Below, one piece after another: positions 9,554 to 17,814 of a DNA stretch of 64,000 nucleotides. The position numbers were made by a program, and so were the translations under genes. The notes under the pieces were generated by a model. The model worked only from the letters and a program-made list of their open reading frames with translations. It ran no database searches and was not told the DNA's origin. Origin of the DNA: Tsuneonella dongtanensis (lineage in GTDB: Bacteria > Pseudomonadota > Alphaproteobacteria > Sphingomonadales > Sphingomonadaceae); assembly GCF_001698205.1 (NCBI RefSeq), contig NZ_CP016591.1:806001-870000 (forward strand), written 5' to 3'. Numbering within the stretch: the stretch's first letter is position 1; the number at the start of each line of letters is the position of its first letter.

Positions 9554-11068
9554 TCAGCCGAGCGGCTTGTATCCCTGTTGCGGGTTGGTAACTGCCGGGA
9601 TGTGCGCGCGCAGGCTGGCGCGCAGCGCGTCGTAGCGGGCTCCGTCCTTCGCCAGCAGGTTGGTGTATTCGTGGGGATCGGCCGAGAGGTCGTAGAGTTC
9701 CTCGCTGCCGTCGCGGTAACGGATGTAGTTCCAGTTCCTCCAGCGCACCCCGTTGTTGCCCTGCTGGTACGTCGTCACCACCGGTTGGTCCCAAGCGGAC
9801 GCAGGCGCGCGCAGCAGCGACATCATGTCGTTGCCTTCGACGAAACCGGGGCGCTCGAACCCGAGCGCGCTCACCAGCGTCGGGTAGAGGTCGAGAAACG
9901 ATACGGGCTTGCCGACCACTCCGCTCTCGCCTGGCAGGCGCATGACCAGGGTAGTGTGCCCCCCCAGGTCCCACAGCGTGAACTTTTCCCAGCGGTCCTT
10001 CTGGCCCACCTGAAAGCCATGATCGCCAAGCAGGACCACGATCGTATCCTTGGCGCGGCCCGATCGTTCGAGAGAATCGAGGATCTTGCCCACCGCCGCA
10101 TCGGCAAAGCTGGTGCTGGCGTAGTAGCCCCGGATCGCCCGACGCCATTCGTCGGGCTGGCTGCGCAGCTTGCGGGTGAAGCTGGTCGACCAGTTCTTCT
10201 GCGCGAACTTTGGTACGTCGACCATGTCGTCGGCTCGCGTGTCAGGGTAGGGAACCTGGGCTTCGGGATAGAGGTCGAAGAATTCCTGCGGCGCCAGTTG
10301 AGGTGAGTGGGGCCGCGACAGGCCGCAGGCGAGGAAGAACGGCTGGTCGTGTCGCTGGCTCAGATAGTCAGCGCAATACCGCGCGGTCTGGAAATCGCCG
10401 GTCTCTTCCGCCTTCTGCGAGATCGGGCCCCAGATGCCGAACTTGCGGATGTACTCGCTAATCGGAACGCCTTCGTACTCGCCCGCGCCGTCGAGCCACT
10501 TGGCCCAGCCGTCCTTGTCGAGATAGTCCTCCATCCCGCCGGTTCCGGTGGCGACCTTCCCTTGGTTGTCCCAACTTTGCGGGTCCGAGACCGGGTCCGC
10601 CTCTCCTGAGCGCCCGCGCGGCTTGTGGAAGATCTTGCCCGCGGCGACCGCTTCATAGCCCTTGCCGCGGAGGAACTGGGGCAGGGTGATCCGGCTTTCG
10701 CCGCCCGGCTTTTCGCGGAAGTCGCCTTCGTTGAGGTACTGGCCATTCGTTTCCGGCCGCTGTCCGGTGAGAAGCGCCGTGCGCGACGGATTACAGGCCG
10801 GGACGACGGAGTAGGCCTGGTCGAACCGCGTGCCGCTCGCGGCCAGCCGGTCGATGTTCGGTGTCAATGCGTTGCCGCCATAAGCGGTGATGTCGGTGTT
10901 TAGATCGTCGAGCGCGATCAGCAGCACGTTGTAGCCGCGCCAGCCGCCATCGGGCGCGCCCGCGACGACTTTCGGCGCCGGAGCAACAGGGATGGAGGAC
11001 GGCGGCGCACTCGCGGCTGCGCATCCGCAGAGGGCGAGCGCGAACGTCCCTGTCAGGGCGGCCCTCAC
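9554..11068 (-). CDS. Cys-type S1 sulfatase, iduronate-2-sulfatase-like, lipoprotein
   Basis: 504 residues from GTG 11068, which overlaps the stop of the preceding sulfatase (GTGA). The leader MRAALTGTFALALCGC ends in a lipobox. LLIALDDLN (Asp54, Asp55) and LLGDHGFQVGQKDRW provide the calcium site, and Cys92 in ACNPSRTALLTG is the residue converted to formylglycine. The overall pattern matches the choline/iduronate-sulfatase-like branch of family S1. It would hydrolyse sulfate esters on glycan fragments in the periplasm or at the cell surface. A cytosolic maturase is needed, and none is encoded in this window. Confidence 0.88.
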   Translation of the reverse strand: MRAALTGTFALALCGCAAASAPPSSIPVAPAPKVVAGAPDGGWRGYNVLLIALDDLNTDITAYGGNALTPNIDRLAASGTRFDQAYSVVPACNPSRTALLTGQRPETNGQYLNEGDFREKPGGESRITLPQFLRGKGYEAVAAGKIFHKPRGRSGEADPVSDPQSWDNQGKVATGTGGMEDYLDKDGWAKWLDGAGEYEGVPISEYIRKFGIWGPISQKAEETGDFQTARYCADYLSQRHDQPFFLACGLSRPHSPQLAPQEFFDLYPEAQVPYPDTRADDMVDVPKFAQKNWSTSFTRKLRSQPDEWRRAIRGYYASTSFADAAVGKILDSLERSGRAKDTIVVLLGDHGFQVGQKDRWEKFTLWDLGGHTTLVMRLPGESGVVGKPVSFLDLYPTLVSALGFERPGFVEGNDMMSLLRAPASAWDQPVVTTYQQGNNGVRWRNWNYIRYRDGSEELYDLSADPHEYTNLLAKDGARYDALRASLRAHIPAVTNPQQGYKPLG

Positions 11069-12582
11069 TGCAGCCCCGCTTCGTTCGAACCCATGACCGG
11101 GTACTTGCGCATCCACGCGTCGAATTCCGAACCGCGTCCCATTGCGCGAGGGTCTTCCCGCCGCACCAGTTCGCGCTGCAACCGGGCCGAAAGCTCCTTG
11201 CGGACCGCAGCATACTTGGGATCGGCGGCGAGGTTGACGTACTCGGTCTTCCCGTCGCGCACCGCGTAGAGTTCCTCGGCGGGCCTCTTGCCGAAGGCGC
11301 GGTCGTACCACTGGGCCAGGCGCGCGCGGTCCTTGACGATCAGCGTCTTGGTCGGACCGCCATCGACGTCGCCGAACCCTCCGGTCGGGTCGTCCTCCGG
11401 CCAGACGTCACTTTGCGGATTGCCCGCCGGATAGGCGTCGGGCGTGTAATTGCGGACGAAGAGCCATTCGGCAGTGCGCAAAGCGCGGCTCGGATAGCCG
11501 GCACCGTCGGGTCGCCCGCCGGGAAAGTGCCGCTCCATGCCCATCACCGCCTCGTCGCGCAGGGTCTGGACCTGCCCGCGCAGCATGGGCAGCAGGTCGT
11601 GTCCGTTCATTTCCGTCGGGATCGGCAGCCCTGCCGCCGCCATGATGGTCGGGCCGAAATCGGGCATCTGGACGAACTGCGCGCTACGTCGGCCACCCGC
11701 GAATCCGGCAGGCCAGGCTATGGCCATCGGCATGTGCGCGCCCGAAGCGTAAAGCATGCCCTTGGCGCGTGGGAACGGCATGCCGTTATCGGAGGTGAAT
11801 ACGATCAGCGTGTTCGACAGCTCGCCGCGCTTCTCGAGCGTGTCGAGAATCTCGCCGAGTTCCCCGTCGGCCCACTCGATCTCGTAGGCATAGTCGGCCA
11901 CGTCGCCGCGCGCCGCGGGTTCGTCAGGCACATAATCGGGGACCTCGCCGGGCTCGACCACCTTGCCGTTCAGCTTGCCGACGCCCTCGAAGTAGGGCCG
12001 GTGGGGCTCGTTGATGCCTACCCAGAACAGAAAGGGCTTGTCGCCGGCACCCTTCAGGAAGTCGTCGAAATTGGCCGAATAATCGACCTTCGAGACCTTG
12101 CTTCCCGGCTGCGCGATGCGATGCGCGTTGAAACCGGGTCCGGTCGGCGATTCGGTGCGGCCGGCGACCTTGTAGTTGCCCGGCGCCCAGCCCTTGCCGG
12201 TGAAGCCCGTGGCGTATCCGGCACGAGCCAGGTGATCGAACACCGTCTCGGTCCCTGCCTGCCAGATCGTGTGATTCATCGCGGCAGGTCCGAGCCGCCA
12301 GAAATCCTGCCCGGTAATCAGGGACGCGCGCGACGGTCCGCAACTCGGCGCCGAGACCCAGCCATTGTCGAGCAGCACGCCGGAGCGCGCGATCCGGTCG
12401 AATGCAGGCGTGTCCACCAGGTCGGAACCGTAAGCCGACGCATGCGGCCAGCTCTGGTCGTCGGTCATCACGATGAGGATATTGGGGCGATCGGCTGAAG
12501 GCGCACCTTTACCCAAGCGAGGTGTGCCGGTGCACCCGGCCAATGCGATCGCGGCCAGCACGGCCAATCCGGACAAGCGCAC
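11065..12582 (-). CDS. Cys-type S1 sulfatase, N-sulfoglucosamine-sulfohydrolase-like, lipoprotein
   Basis: 505 residues from GTG 12582, with GGGAGAGAAGG just upstream. The leader MRLSGLAVLAAIALAGC ends in a lipobox. NILIVMTDDQSW (Asp41, Asp42) and FTSDNGMPFPRAKG form the metal site, and Cys81 in SCGPSRASLITG is the formylglycine residue. The sequence resembles the heparan-N-sulfatase-like branch, but in algal-glycan loci such enzymes act on O-sulfates, so the name does not fix the substrate. It is the first gene of the four-gene unit running to 6984, transcribed from the divergent region at 12583-12670. Confidence 0.88.
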   Translation of the reverse strand: MRLSGLAVLAAIALAGCTGTPRLGKGAPSADRPNILIVMTDDQSWPHASAYGSDLVDTPAFDRIARSGVLLDNGWVSAPSCGPSRASLITGQDFWRLGPAAMNHTIWQAGTETVFDHLARAGYATGFTGKGWAPGNYKVAGRTESPTGPGFNAHRIAQPGSKVSKVDYSANFDDFLKGAGDKPFLFWVGINEPHRPYFEGVGKLNGKVVEPGEVPDYVPDEPAARGDVADYAYEIEWADGELGEILDTLEKRGELSNTLIVFTSDNGMPFPRAKGMLYASGAHMPMAIAWPAGFAGGRRSAQFVQMPDFGPTIMAAAGLPIPTEMNGHDLLPMLRGQVQTLRDEAVMGMERHFPGGRPDGAGYPSRALRTAEWLFVRNYTPDAYPAGNPQSDVWPEDDPTGGFGDVDGGPTKTLIVKDRARLAQWYDRAFGKRPAEELYAVRDGKTEYVNLAADPKYAAVRKELSARLQRELVRREDPRAMGRGSEFDAWMRKYPVMGSNEAGLQ

Positions 12583-12638
12583 CCTTCTCTCCCGCTCGCG
12601 GCGCGTTTGTCACGCCTCCGTTTGCATACTCATATTAT

Positions 12639-12649
12639 TTGCCATACAA
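12639..12649. promoter_or_regulatory. Putative FadR-type operator, divergent sulfatase/GH43 promoter
   Basis: TTGCCATACAA inside ATTATTTGCCATACAAAT is one mismatch away from TNGT-N3-ACNA. It sits in an 88-base AT-rich divergent promoter region. The 15-mer ATATTATTTGYCATA recurs at 47421, upstream of the AraD1 gene. Confidence 0.5.
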
Positions 12650-12670
12650 ATGGTCAACCGGGAGAGGTAT

Positions 12671-14155
12671 ATGCGGTACGGGTTTCTGGCGGCGATGCTG
12701 ATGGGCGCGACGACAGCGTCGGCGCAGCCACAGCAGGCGGACAAGGCCAACGTAAATCGGGAACCCTATCCGCTGGGCAATCCGGTCGTTACCCACATGT
12801 ACACTGCCGACGCCGCCCCGCACGTCATGCCCGATGGCAAGGTATGGATGGTGACTTCGGTCGATAGCGAAGCGGGTGGCGGTTATTCGACGATGGCCGC
12901 GTACCACGCGTTTTCTTCTTCCGACATGAGGCATTGGACGGATAACGGCGCGGTGCTGACCGTCGATCAGGTGAGGCCAGCCGACACATCAGGTCGCCGT
13001 TACGCGCTGTGGGCGCCCGACATCATCTATCGGAATGGGCGGTACTATCTGTACTATCCAGTTTGGAGCGGCTTTCCCGGCTCATCACCCGAAGAACGCA
13101 AGGTCGAAAGCTGGATCGGCGTCGCGGTCGCAGACAGTCCCGCCGGGCCGTTTCGCGTTGCCGTTCCGCGGCTCGAGGGTACTCGCGGCATCGATCCGGC
13201 GGTATTCGTCGACGACGACGGGACGGCCTATCTGTTCTGGGGCAGCCGCATGGCCGCGCGCCTGTCCGACGACATGCTGTCGCTGGCGGATGAGCCGCGC
13301 AAGATAGACGTCGGGACGGACCGTTTCATGGAGGCGAGCTGGCTGCACAAGCGCGACGGTCGCTATTACTTTTCGCACCACAGTACCTATGACCATTTCC
13401 GCAAGATCGACGCCGCGAACGCGCTCGATCCGGAGCGACGTCAGTCCGAACTATGGTGGAGCGTGGGCGATTCGCCGCTGGGGCCCTTCCGCCACGGCGG
13501 CGTGCTCAATTACGAACCCGGCGCCGGAGTAGCGGGAGGACCGCGTAGCTCCGACGGCGATTATCCACCTTGGCGGCTGACCCTTTCGAACCATGGGGGG
13601 ATCGTGGAGTTCCACGGGCAGGACTACCTGTTCTACCACACCTCCGCCCTGTCCTCGTGGCGGCAGGATCGCTTTCAGGGCGCGGGTACATGGACGCAGC
13701 GATCCGTCGCGATCGACCGTATCGATTACGACACGGACGGGGCGCCGCTGCCGGTCGTGCAGACCGTGGAAAGCGTCCCCGCGGTGGAGGTCAATCAACC
13801 ATCCGAGCGGGTCCTCGACCGCCGCTGCCGCACGGTCCGCGGTTCGCGCACCGTTGCGCTCGGTCCAGTCGACCTCGGCAGTGGTTACTACTATTTCGAC
13901 ACGAAGGTTTTGTGGCGCGGGAGCGCCTTCCGGCTCGGACTGCGCGCCGATCGTCCCGACGGTCCGCTTATCGGAACGCCCACCGTGCGATGGCAGGATC
14001 GGGCGTCGGGAAAGAGTATTGCCGAGACCTTCCTGCGCGGGGCCAGCGGAACCCGCGCCCTTTTCGTCGAAATCGAACAACCAGCAAGCGCCCGCATGAC
14101 CCTTTGCCGTCCGCGCGTTTTCGCGGGGTCCCCGCGGAGCGGGGCCCATGACTGA
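12671..14155 (+). CDS. GH43 glycosidase with C-terminal accessory domain, secreted
   Basis: 494 residues from ATG 12671, with GGGAGAGG at 12659. MRYGFLAAMLMGATTASAQ is a signal peptide. The GH43 propeller shows the usual triad: Asp47 in TADAAPHV (base), Asp175 in GIDPAVF (pKa modulator) and Glu221 in MEASWLH (acid). After about residue 400 a separate beta-rich domain (SGYYYFDTKVLWRGSAFRLGLR) resembles a carbohydrate-binding or concanavalin-like module. Relatives act as alpha-L-arabinofuranosidases, beta-xylosidases or exo-galactanases. It heads a three-gene operon with eight- and four-base overlaps. Confidence 0.85.
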   Translation: MRYGFLAAMLMGATTASAQPQQADKANVNREPYPLGNPVVTHMYTADAAPHVMPDGKVWMVTSVDSEAGGGYSTMAAYHAFSSSDMRHWTDNGAVLTVDQVRPADTSGRRYALWAPDIIYRNGRYYLYYPVWSGFPGSSPEERKVESWIGVAVADSPAGPFRVAVPRLEGTRGIDPAVFVDDDGTAYLFWGSRMAARLSDDMLSLADEPRKIDVGTDRFMEASWLHKRDGRYYFSHHSTYDHFRKIDAANALDPERRQSELWWSVGDSPLGPFRHGGVLNYEPGAGVAGGPRSSDGDYPPWRLTLSNHGGIVEFHGQDYLFYHTSALSSWRQDRFQGAGTWTQRSVAIDRIDYDTDGAPLPVVQTVESVPAVEVNQPSERVLDRRCRTVRGSRTVALGPVDLGSGYYYFDTKVLWRGSAFRLGLRADRPDGPLIGTPTVRWQDRASGKSIAETFLRGASGTRALFVEIEQPASARMTLCRPRVFAGSPRSGAHD

Positions 14156-15107
14156 CGGGTCGCCACAAATCGCTCGCCGCGATCTGATGCGCGGTGCGAG
14201 CGCGGCCATGGTGACGCTCGCATATGCCGGTAAAGCCCACGCGATAGCGCCGAGCGCGCCGCCTTTCGCAACCCGCTTCGCCCCCGCGCTGAACGCCTTT
14301 CGCGAACTGGGCGGCCCCGATATTCCCGGACGGCTCCAATGGATGAAAGCGCACGGGTTTCGCGCGATCGAAGACAATCCGTGTCGTCGCCGCCCCGTCG
14401 CCGAACAAGAGCTGATCGGCCAAACGCTCGCCGACCTTGGGATGGAGATGGGCGTCTTCGTCGCCGGTCGCTGGGCGGGGGAACATCGCGGCGAAGGGCC
14501 CGACGTGCCGCCGCTGACCGGGGGCGGCGAGGACGCCATGAAGGCCTTCGTCACAGGTATCCGCGAAAGCCTGCCTGTTGCCGCGCGTACCGGGGCCAAG
14601 CGGATGACGGTCTTCCCGGGAGTCAAGTCGCCGCAGTTGTCTCACGACCGCCAGATGGCAAACGTCATCGAGGGGATGAAGCGCGCCGCCGACGTCTGCG
14701 CGGCGGCGGACGTGACGATGGTGCTCGAGCCGCTCAACACGCGCGTTGCCTATTCATTGTCGTTCATGACCTCGCCCGACGAGGCTTATGCGATCTGCAA
14801 GGCGGTCGGCAGTCCGGCGTGCAAGATCCTTTTCGATTTCTGGCACGTGCAGATCGAGCACGGCCACCTTCTGGCCACTCTCGACAGCGTGTGGGACGAG
14901 GTCGGATACGTTCAGTACGGCGACAATCCCGGTCGCAAGGAGCCGGGAACGGGCGAGATCAATTACGCCACGATCACCCGGCATCTCTGGTCCAAGGGGT
15001 ATCGCGGAATCATCGGCATGGAGCACGGCCAGTCGATCCCCGGCGCCGAGGGTGAGCGGGCCGTGATCGCCGCATACGCAGCGCTGGATGACGAGGCTAG
15101 GAAATGA
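14148..15107 (+). CDS. Secreted sugar isomerase/epimerase-like TIM-barrel protein
   Basis: 319 residues with a twin-arginine-type leader (ARRDLMRGASAAMVTLAYA). It belongs to the xylose-isomerase-like TIM-barrel superfamily, close to hydroxypyruvate isomerase: VTMVLEPLNTR, KILFDFWHVQIEHG and YRGIIGMEHG supply the expected Glu, Asp and His metal ligands. Its start overlaps the GH43 gene by eight bases, and its end overlaps the DUF1080 gene. In bacterial 3-keto-glycoside pathways such barrels act with 3-keto-glycoside cleaving enzymes, so a role in an oxidative glycoside-cleavage route is likely. Export, rather than cytosolic location, is notable. Confidence 0.7.
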   Translation: MTDGSPQIARRDLMRGASAAMVTLAYAGKAHAIAPSAPPFATRFAPALNAFRELGGPDIPGRLQWMKAHGFRAIEDNPCRRRPVAEQELIGQTLADLGMEMGVFVAGRWAGEHRGEGPDVPPLTGGGEDAMKAFVTGIRESLPVAARTGAKRMTVFPGVKSPQLSHDRQMANVIEGMKRAADVCAAADVTMVLEPLNTRVAYSLSFMTSPDEAYAICKAVGSPACKILFDFWHVQIEHGHLLATLDSVWDEVGYVQYGDNPGRKEPGTGEINYATITRHLWSKGYRGIIGMEHGQSIPGAEGERAVIAAYAALDDEARK

Positions 15108-15916
15108 GTATCGTTCGGCTGACCGCGACGACTTTCGCTGCCTCAGTAACGCTCTCTGCCGCGATTGCCGCCGCGCAGGAAACCGGACGACCGGGCTTCA
15201 CCGATACGCCCATGCTTCCGGGTGGCGAATGGCACGTTCACGATCCGGCTCGTCCCTACCCGGAGCGGATAATGCCTGGGTCCACCGATGCTGCGCCGCC
15301 TTCGGATGCGAAGGTCCTGTTCGACGGTAGTGGCTTGGGCTCATGGGAAATGCTCGATGGCGGGCCCATCGATTGGCAGATAGACGAAGGCGTTCTCACC
15401 GTCACCCCGAGCGCCGAGCGCAAAGGCTTCCACGCGCTGCGCACCCGGGAAGGGTTCGGCGACATCCAACTCCATGTCGAATACCGCACTCCTGTCGGCG
15501 CGACCGGCGAAGGGCAAAAGCGCGGGAACAGCGGCATATACGTGATGTGTCTCTATGAGGTGCAGATTCTGGATTCCCACGCCGTCGATACATATGCCGA
15601 CGGTCAAGCCGGTGCGATCTATGGCCAGTATCCCCCGCTCGTGCAGGCGAGTCGGCCGGCAGGAGCATGGCAAAGCTTCGACATCGTTTTCGAAGCACCC
15701 CGACGCGAGGAGGACGGTGTGCTGTTGGAGCCCGCCTACATGACAGTGCTCCACAACGGGGTGCTGGTGCAGAACCGTCGCGCCCTGCTCGGCCCCACGG
15801 TCTGGCGCCAGTTGGCGACATACGACGAGCCGCACGCGGATCGCCTGCCGCTGTGCCTTCAGGATCACGACGACCCCGTGCAGTTTCGAAACGTTTGGCT
15901 TCGCGAGATCGACTAG
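15104..15916 (+). CDS. DUF1080 / 3-keto-disaccharide hydrolase family protein, secreted
   Basis: 270 residues with a signal peptide (MSIVRLTATTFAASVTLSAAIAAA). The concanavalin-like DUF1080 fold is shown by AKVLFDGSGLGSWEM, WQIDEGVLTVTP, FGDIQLHVEYRTP, GNSGIYVMCLYEVQILDS and the C-terminal LQDHDDPVQFRNVWLREI. The family includes 3-keto-disaccharide hydrolases and 3-keto-glycoside lyases. It is coupled to the isomerase-like gene by an ATGA overlap. Its last four bases overlap the end of the convergent lipoprotein gene, leaving no room for a terminator. Confidence 0.82.
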   Translation: MSIVRLTATTFAASVTLSAAIAAAQETGRPGFTDTPMLPGGEWHVHDPARPYPERIMPGSTDAAPPSDAKVLFDGSGLGSWEMLDGGPIDWQIDEGVLTVTPSAERKGFHALRTREGFGDIQLHVEYRTPVGATGEGQKRGNSGIYVMCLYEVQILDSHAVDTYADGQAGAIYGQYPPLVQASRPAGAWQSFDIVFEAPRREEDGVLLEPAYMTVLHNGVLVQNRRALLGPTVWRQLATYDEPHADRLPLCLQDHDDPVQFRNVWLREID

Positions 15917-17814
15917 CTGAAGCCGCGGGTGTCGGTCTCGTCTTGCAGTGCCGGCACGGCGTTGCGGGCGATGACGATGTCCGCGTCGGCGGCCGCCTGC
16001 AGCTTCGTCCACGACACTGCGAAATGCGAAGGCAGCGGGACCGGGTCGACGTTGTAGCGGTGGACCGCCTCGGCCAGTTTCGCCCAGGCTTGCGAGGCGG
16101 CGGTGAGCCGCATGATCGCCTCGTCCTGGAAGTTGACCTTGCCGGTCTTGCGGAACCGGACCAGCGCGACCGCGCCGGCGAGCTGGTGGCCGAAATGGCG
16201 ACCGTGCCAGCTCCATGCCTCGAGATCGGCGAGCTCAGGCTCGAGAAGTTTCGGCGTAACTCCGTGAACCGCCCGCACTTTCTCTACCAGCCCCATGATC
16301 CGATCTGCCCGCCGGTCGAGCGCGGCGGCGAATTGCAAAGGGGTCTGCCGGGTGCCGCCAACGGGCTCTCCCGCCTCGACCCATTCGCGCGCACCCCACA
16401 AGGAATCGGTGTCGAGGACGGGGCGATTGATCAATCTGTCGACCGAAATGAATTCGACGTCGGGCCTGTTTTCGAACCAGCTGAAGTGACCCTCGGTGTA
16501 GAGCGAGGGGTCGTTGGTGCCCTTGTAATAGCGCGCGAAATCGAGCGGCATGCGGCTGGCGAGCCGCCAGGCGTCGAACAGGTCCTGCGCGCGGGCCGCG
16601 CCGAAGCGTTCGGCGAACATGTCGATGAATACATGAATCGGGGTGTTCGGATCGTATAACAGGCGCCCCCAGACCGCATAGAACAACCACTGCCGCTCGA
16701 ACGCCCAGCGCCAGTCCTTCGGTACACCCGGTTTCGTGAAATAATCGGTCGCGGGAATGTACGCCTCTGACCCGACGATGTAACCTCCGACGTATTCTGG
16801 CGTGTTGCGCGCGATGTGTTCGCGCACGAAGTCCGGATCGCCCCACCTGAGCGTGAAAAAATCCTCGTTCCGGATCGTCCAGAGCACGTCGTGACCGGTC
16901 GGCGGCGGGTTCCAGTAGGCGTCGGACAGTTCGCCACCGTGGACGTGATAGAGCTTGGTCGCGCTATGCCCGTGCGACCAGTTGAACTTGCAGCTGACGT
17001 GCACCGGCCGGACGACGTTCTCGAGCCGCTCGATCTGCGCGCGGGTGGCGCGATCGTTGTCGATGCTGGTCGACCCGCCCGACTTGGTGTCGGCCGACAG
17101 CGGCGCACGGTAGAGGAACTCGATCGGCCGCGGCGCGGCGGCGATCGCGGCGAAGAACGTCTCGTCGAGCCACTGGCGCCGTTCCTCGGCGGTCTGCCCG
17201 CCCATCCGCTCGCCGAGCGTTATGCCGAGCCCGGTGAGGTCCGGGTATTCGGCGATCGTCCGCCCGACAACCTCGCGAGTGTAGTCCTTGACCAGCTCGC
17301 TGTCGGTGCCGGGGCCGAAGTGCGACCAGTCGATCGACCACTTCGCCACGTCGTGCGCCTCGGCGAATTGCGGCGACACGAAGGTGTTCCAGTTGACGAG
17401 GAACGTGCGAATCCCGCGCACCTTCGCCTCGCCGAACAGCTCGGTCCAGAAGCCGTGCCAGTCGGCCATCTCACCATCGGAGAAGGGCGAGGCCTCGGGG
17501 TACTTCGCGGTCTTCACCAGATAGTGGAACGGGTGCAGGCTCCACAGCGTCAGCGCGTTGAAACCGTTGTCCGCCATCATCGACAGGAACGCGCGCCAGT
17601 AGGCTGGGTCGCGGATCGTCGCGTCGTGCAGCGACAGCGAGCCGCCTTTGCGATAGCTCATGTACGGCAGGTTGAACTTGATCGCCCGCAGCGGGACGGC
17701 GGGTTCAGCAGGAGCTTGCGGGCTCGGCGCGGGCACCGTCGCACACCCCGGCACCAGCCCGAGCGCGGTTCCGGCCCCGGCGCCACCCAGAACCTCGCGG
17801 CGCCGCATCGTCAT
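15913..17814 (-). CDS. Tat-type lipoprotein, TIM-barrel-like, family not recognised
   Basis: 633 residues with a twin-arginine leader that also ends in a lipobox (RRREVLGGAGAGTALGLVPGC). The body reads like a glycosidase barrel: FNALTLWSLHPFHYLV, GIRTFLVNWNTFVSP, LTGLGITLGERMGG, RPVHVSCKFNWSHGH, VGGYIVGSEAYIP. The last 200 residues look helical. It recalls alpha-glucuronidase-like or GH20-like barrels, but I cannot place it in a named family, and catalytic residues are guesses (Glu in LGERM, Glu in GSEAY). It is translationally coupled to the upstream Kelch-GH43 gene (ATGA) and ends the minus-strand unit that starts at the sulfatase at 21367. Confidence 0.6.
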   Translation of the reverse strand: MTMRRREVLGGAGAGTALGLVPGCATVPAPSPQAPAEPAVPLRAIKFNLPYMSYRKGGSLSLHDATIRDPAYWRAFLSMMADNGFNALTLWSLHPFHYLVKTAKYPEASPFSDGEMADWHGFWTELFGEAKVRGIRTFLVNWNTFVSPQFAEAHDVAKWSIDWSHFGPGTDSELVKDYTREVVGRTIAEYPDLTGLGITLGERMGGQTAEERRQWLDETFFAAIAAAPRPIEFLYRAPLSADTKSGGSTSIDNDRATRAQIERLENVVRPVHVSCKFNWSHGHSATKLYHVHGGELSDAYWNPPPTGHDVLWTIRNEDFFTLRWGDPDFVREHIARNTPEYVGGYIVGSEAYIPATDYFTKPGVPKDWRWAFERQWLFYAVWGRLLYDPNTPIHVFIDMFAERFGAARAQDLFDAWRLASRMPLDFARYYKGTNDPSLYTEGHFSWFENRPDVEFISVDRLINRPVLDTDSLWGAREWVEAGEPVGGTRQTPLQFAAALDRRADRIMGLVEKVRAVHGVTPKLLEPELADLEAWSWHGRHFGHQLAGAVALVRFRKTGKVNFQDEAIMRLTAASQAWAKLAEAVHRYNVDPVPLPSHFAVSWTKLQAAADADIVIARNAVPALQDETDTRGFS

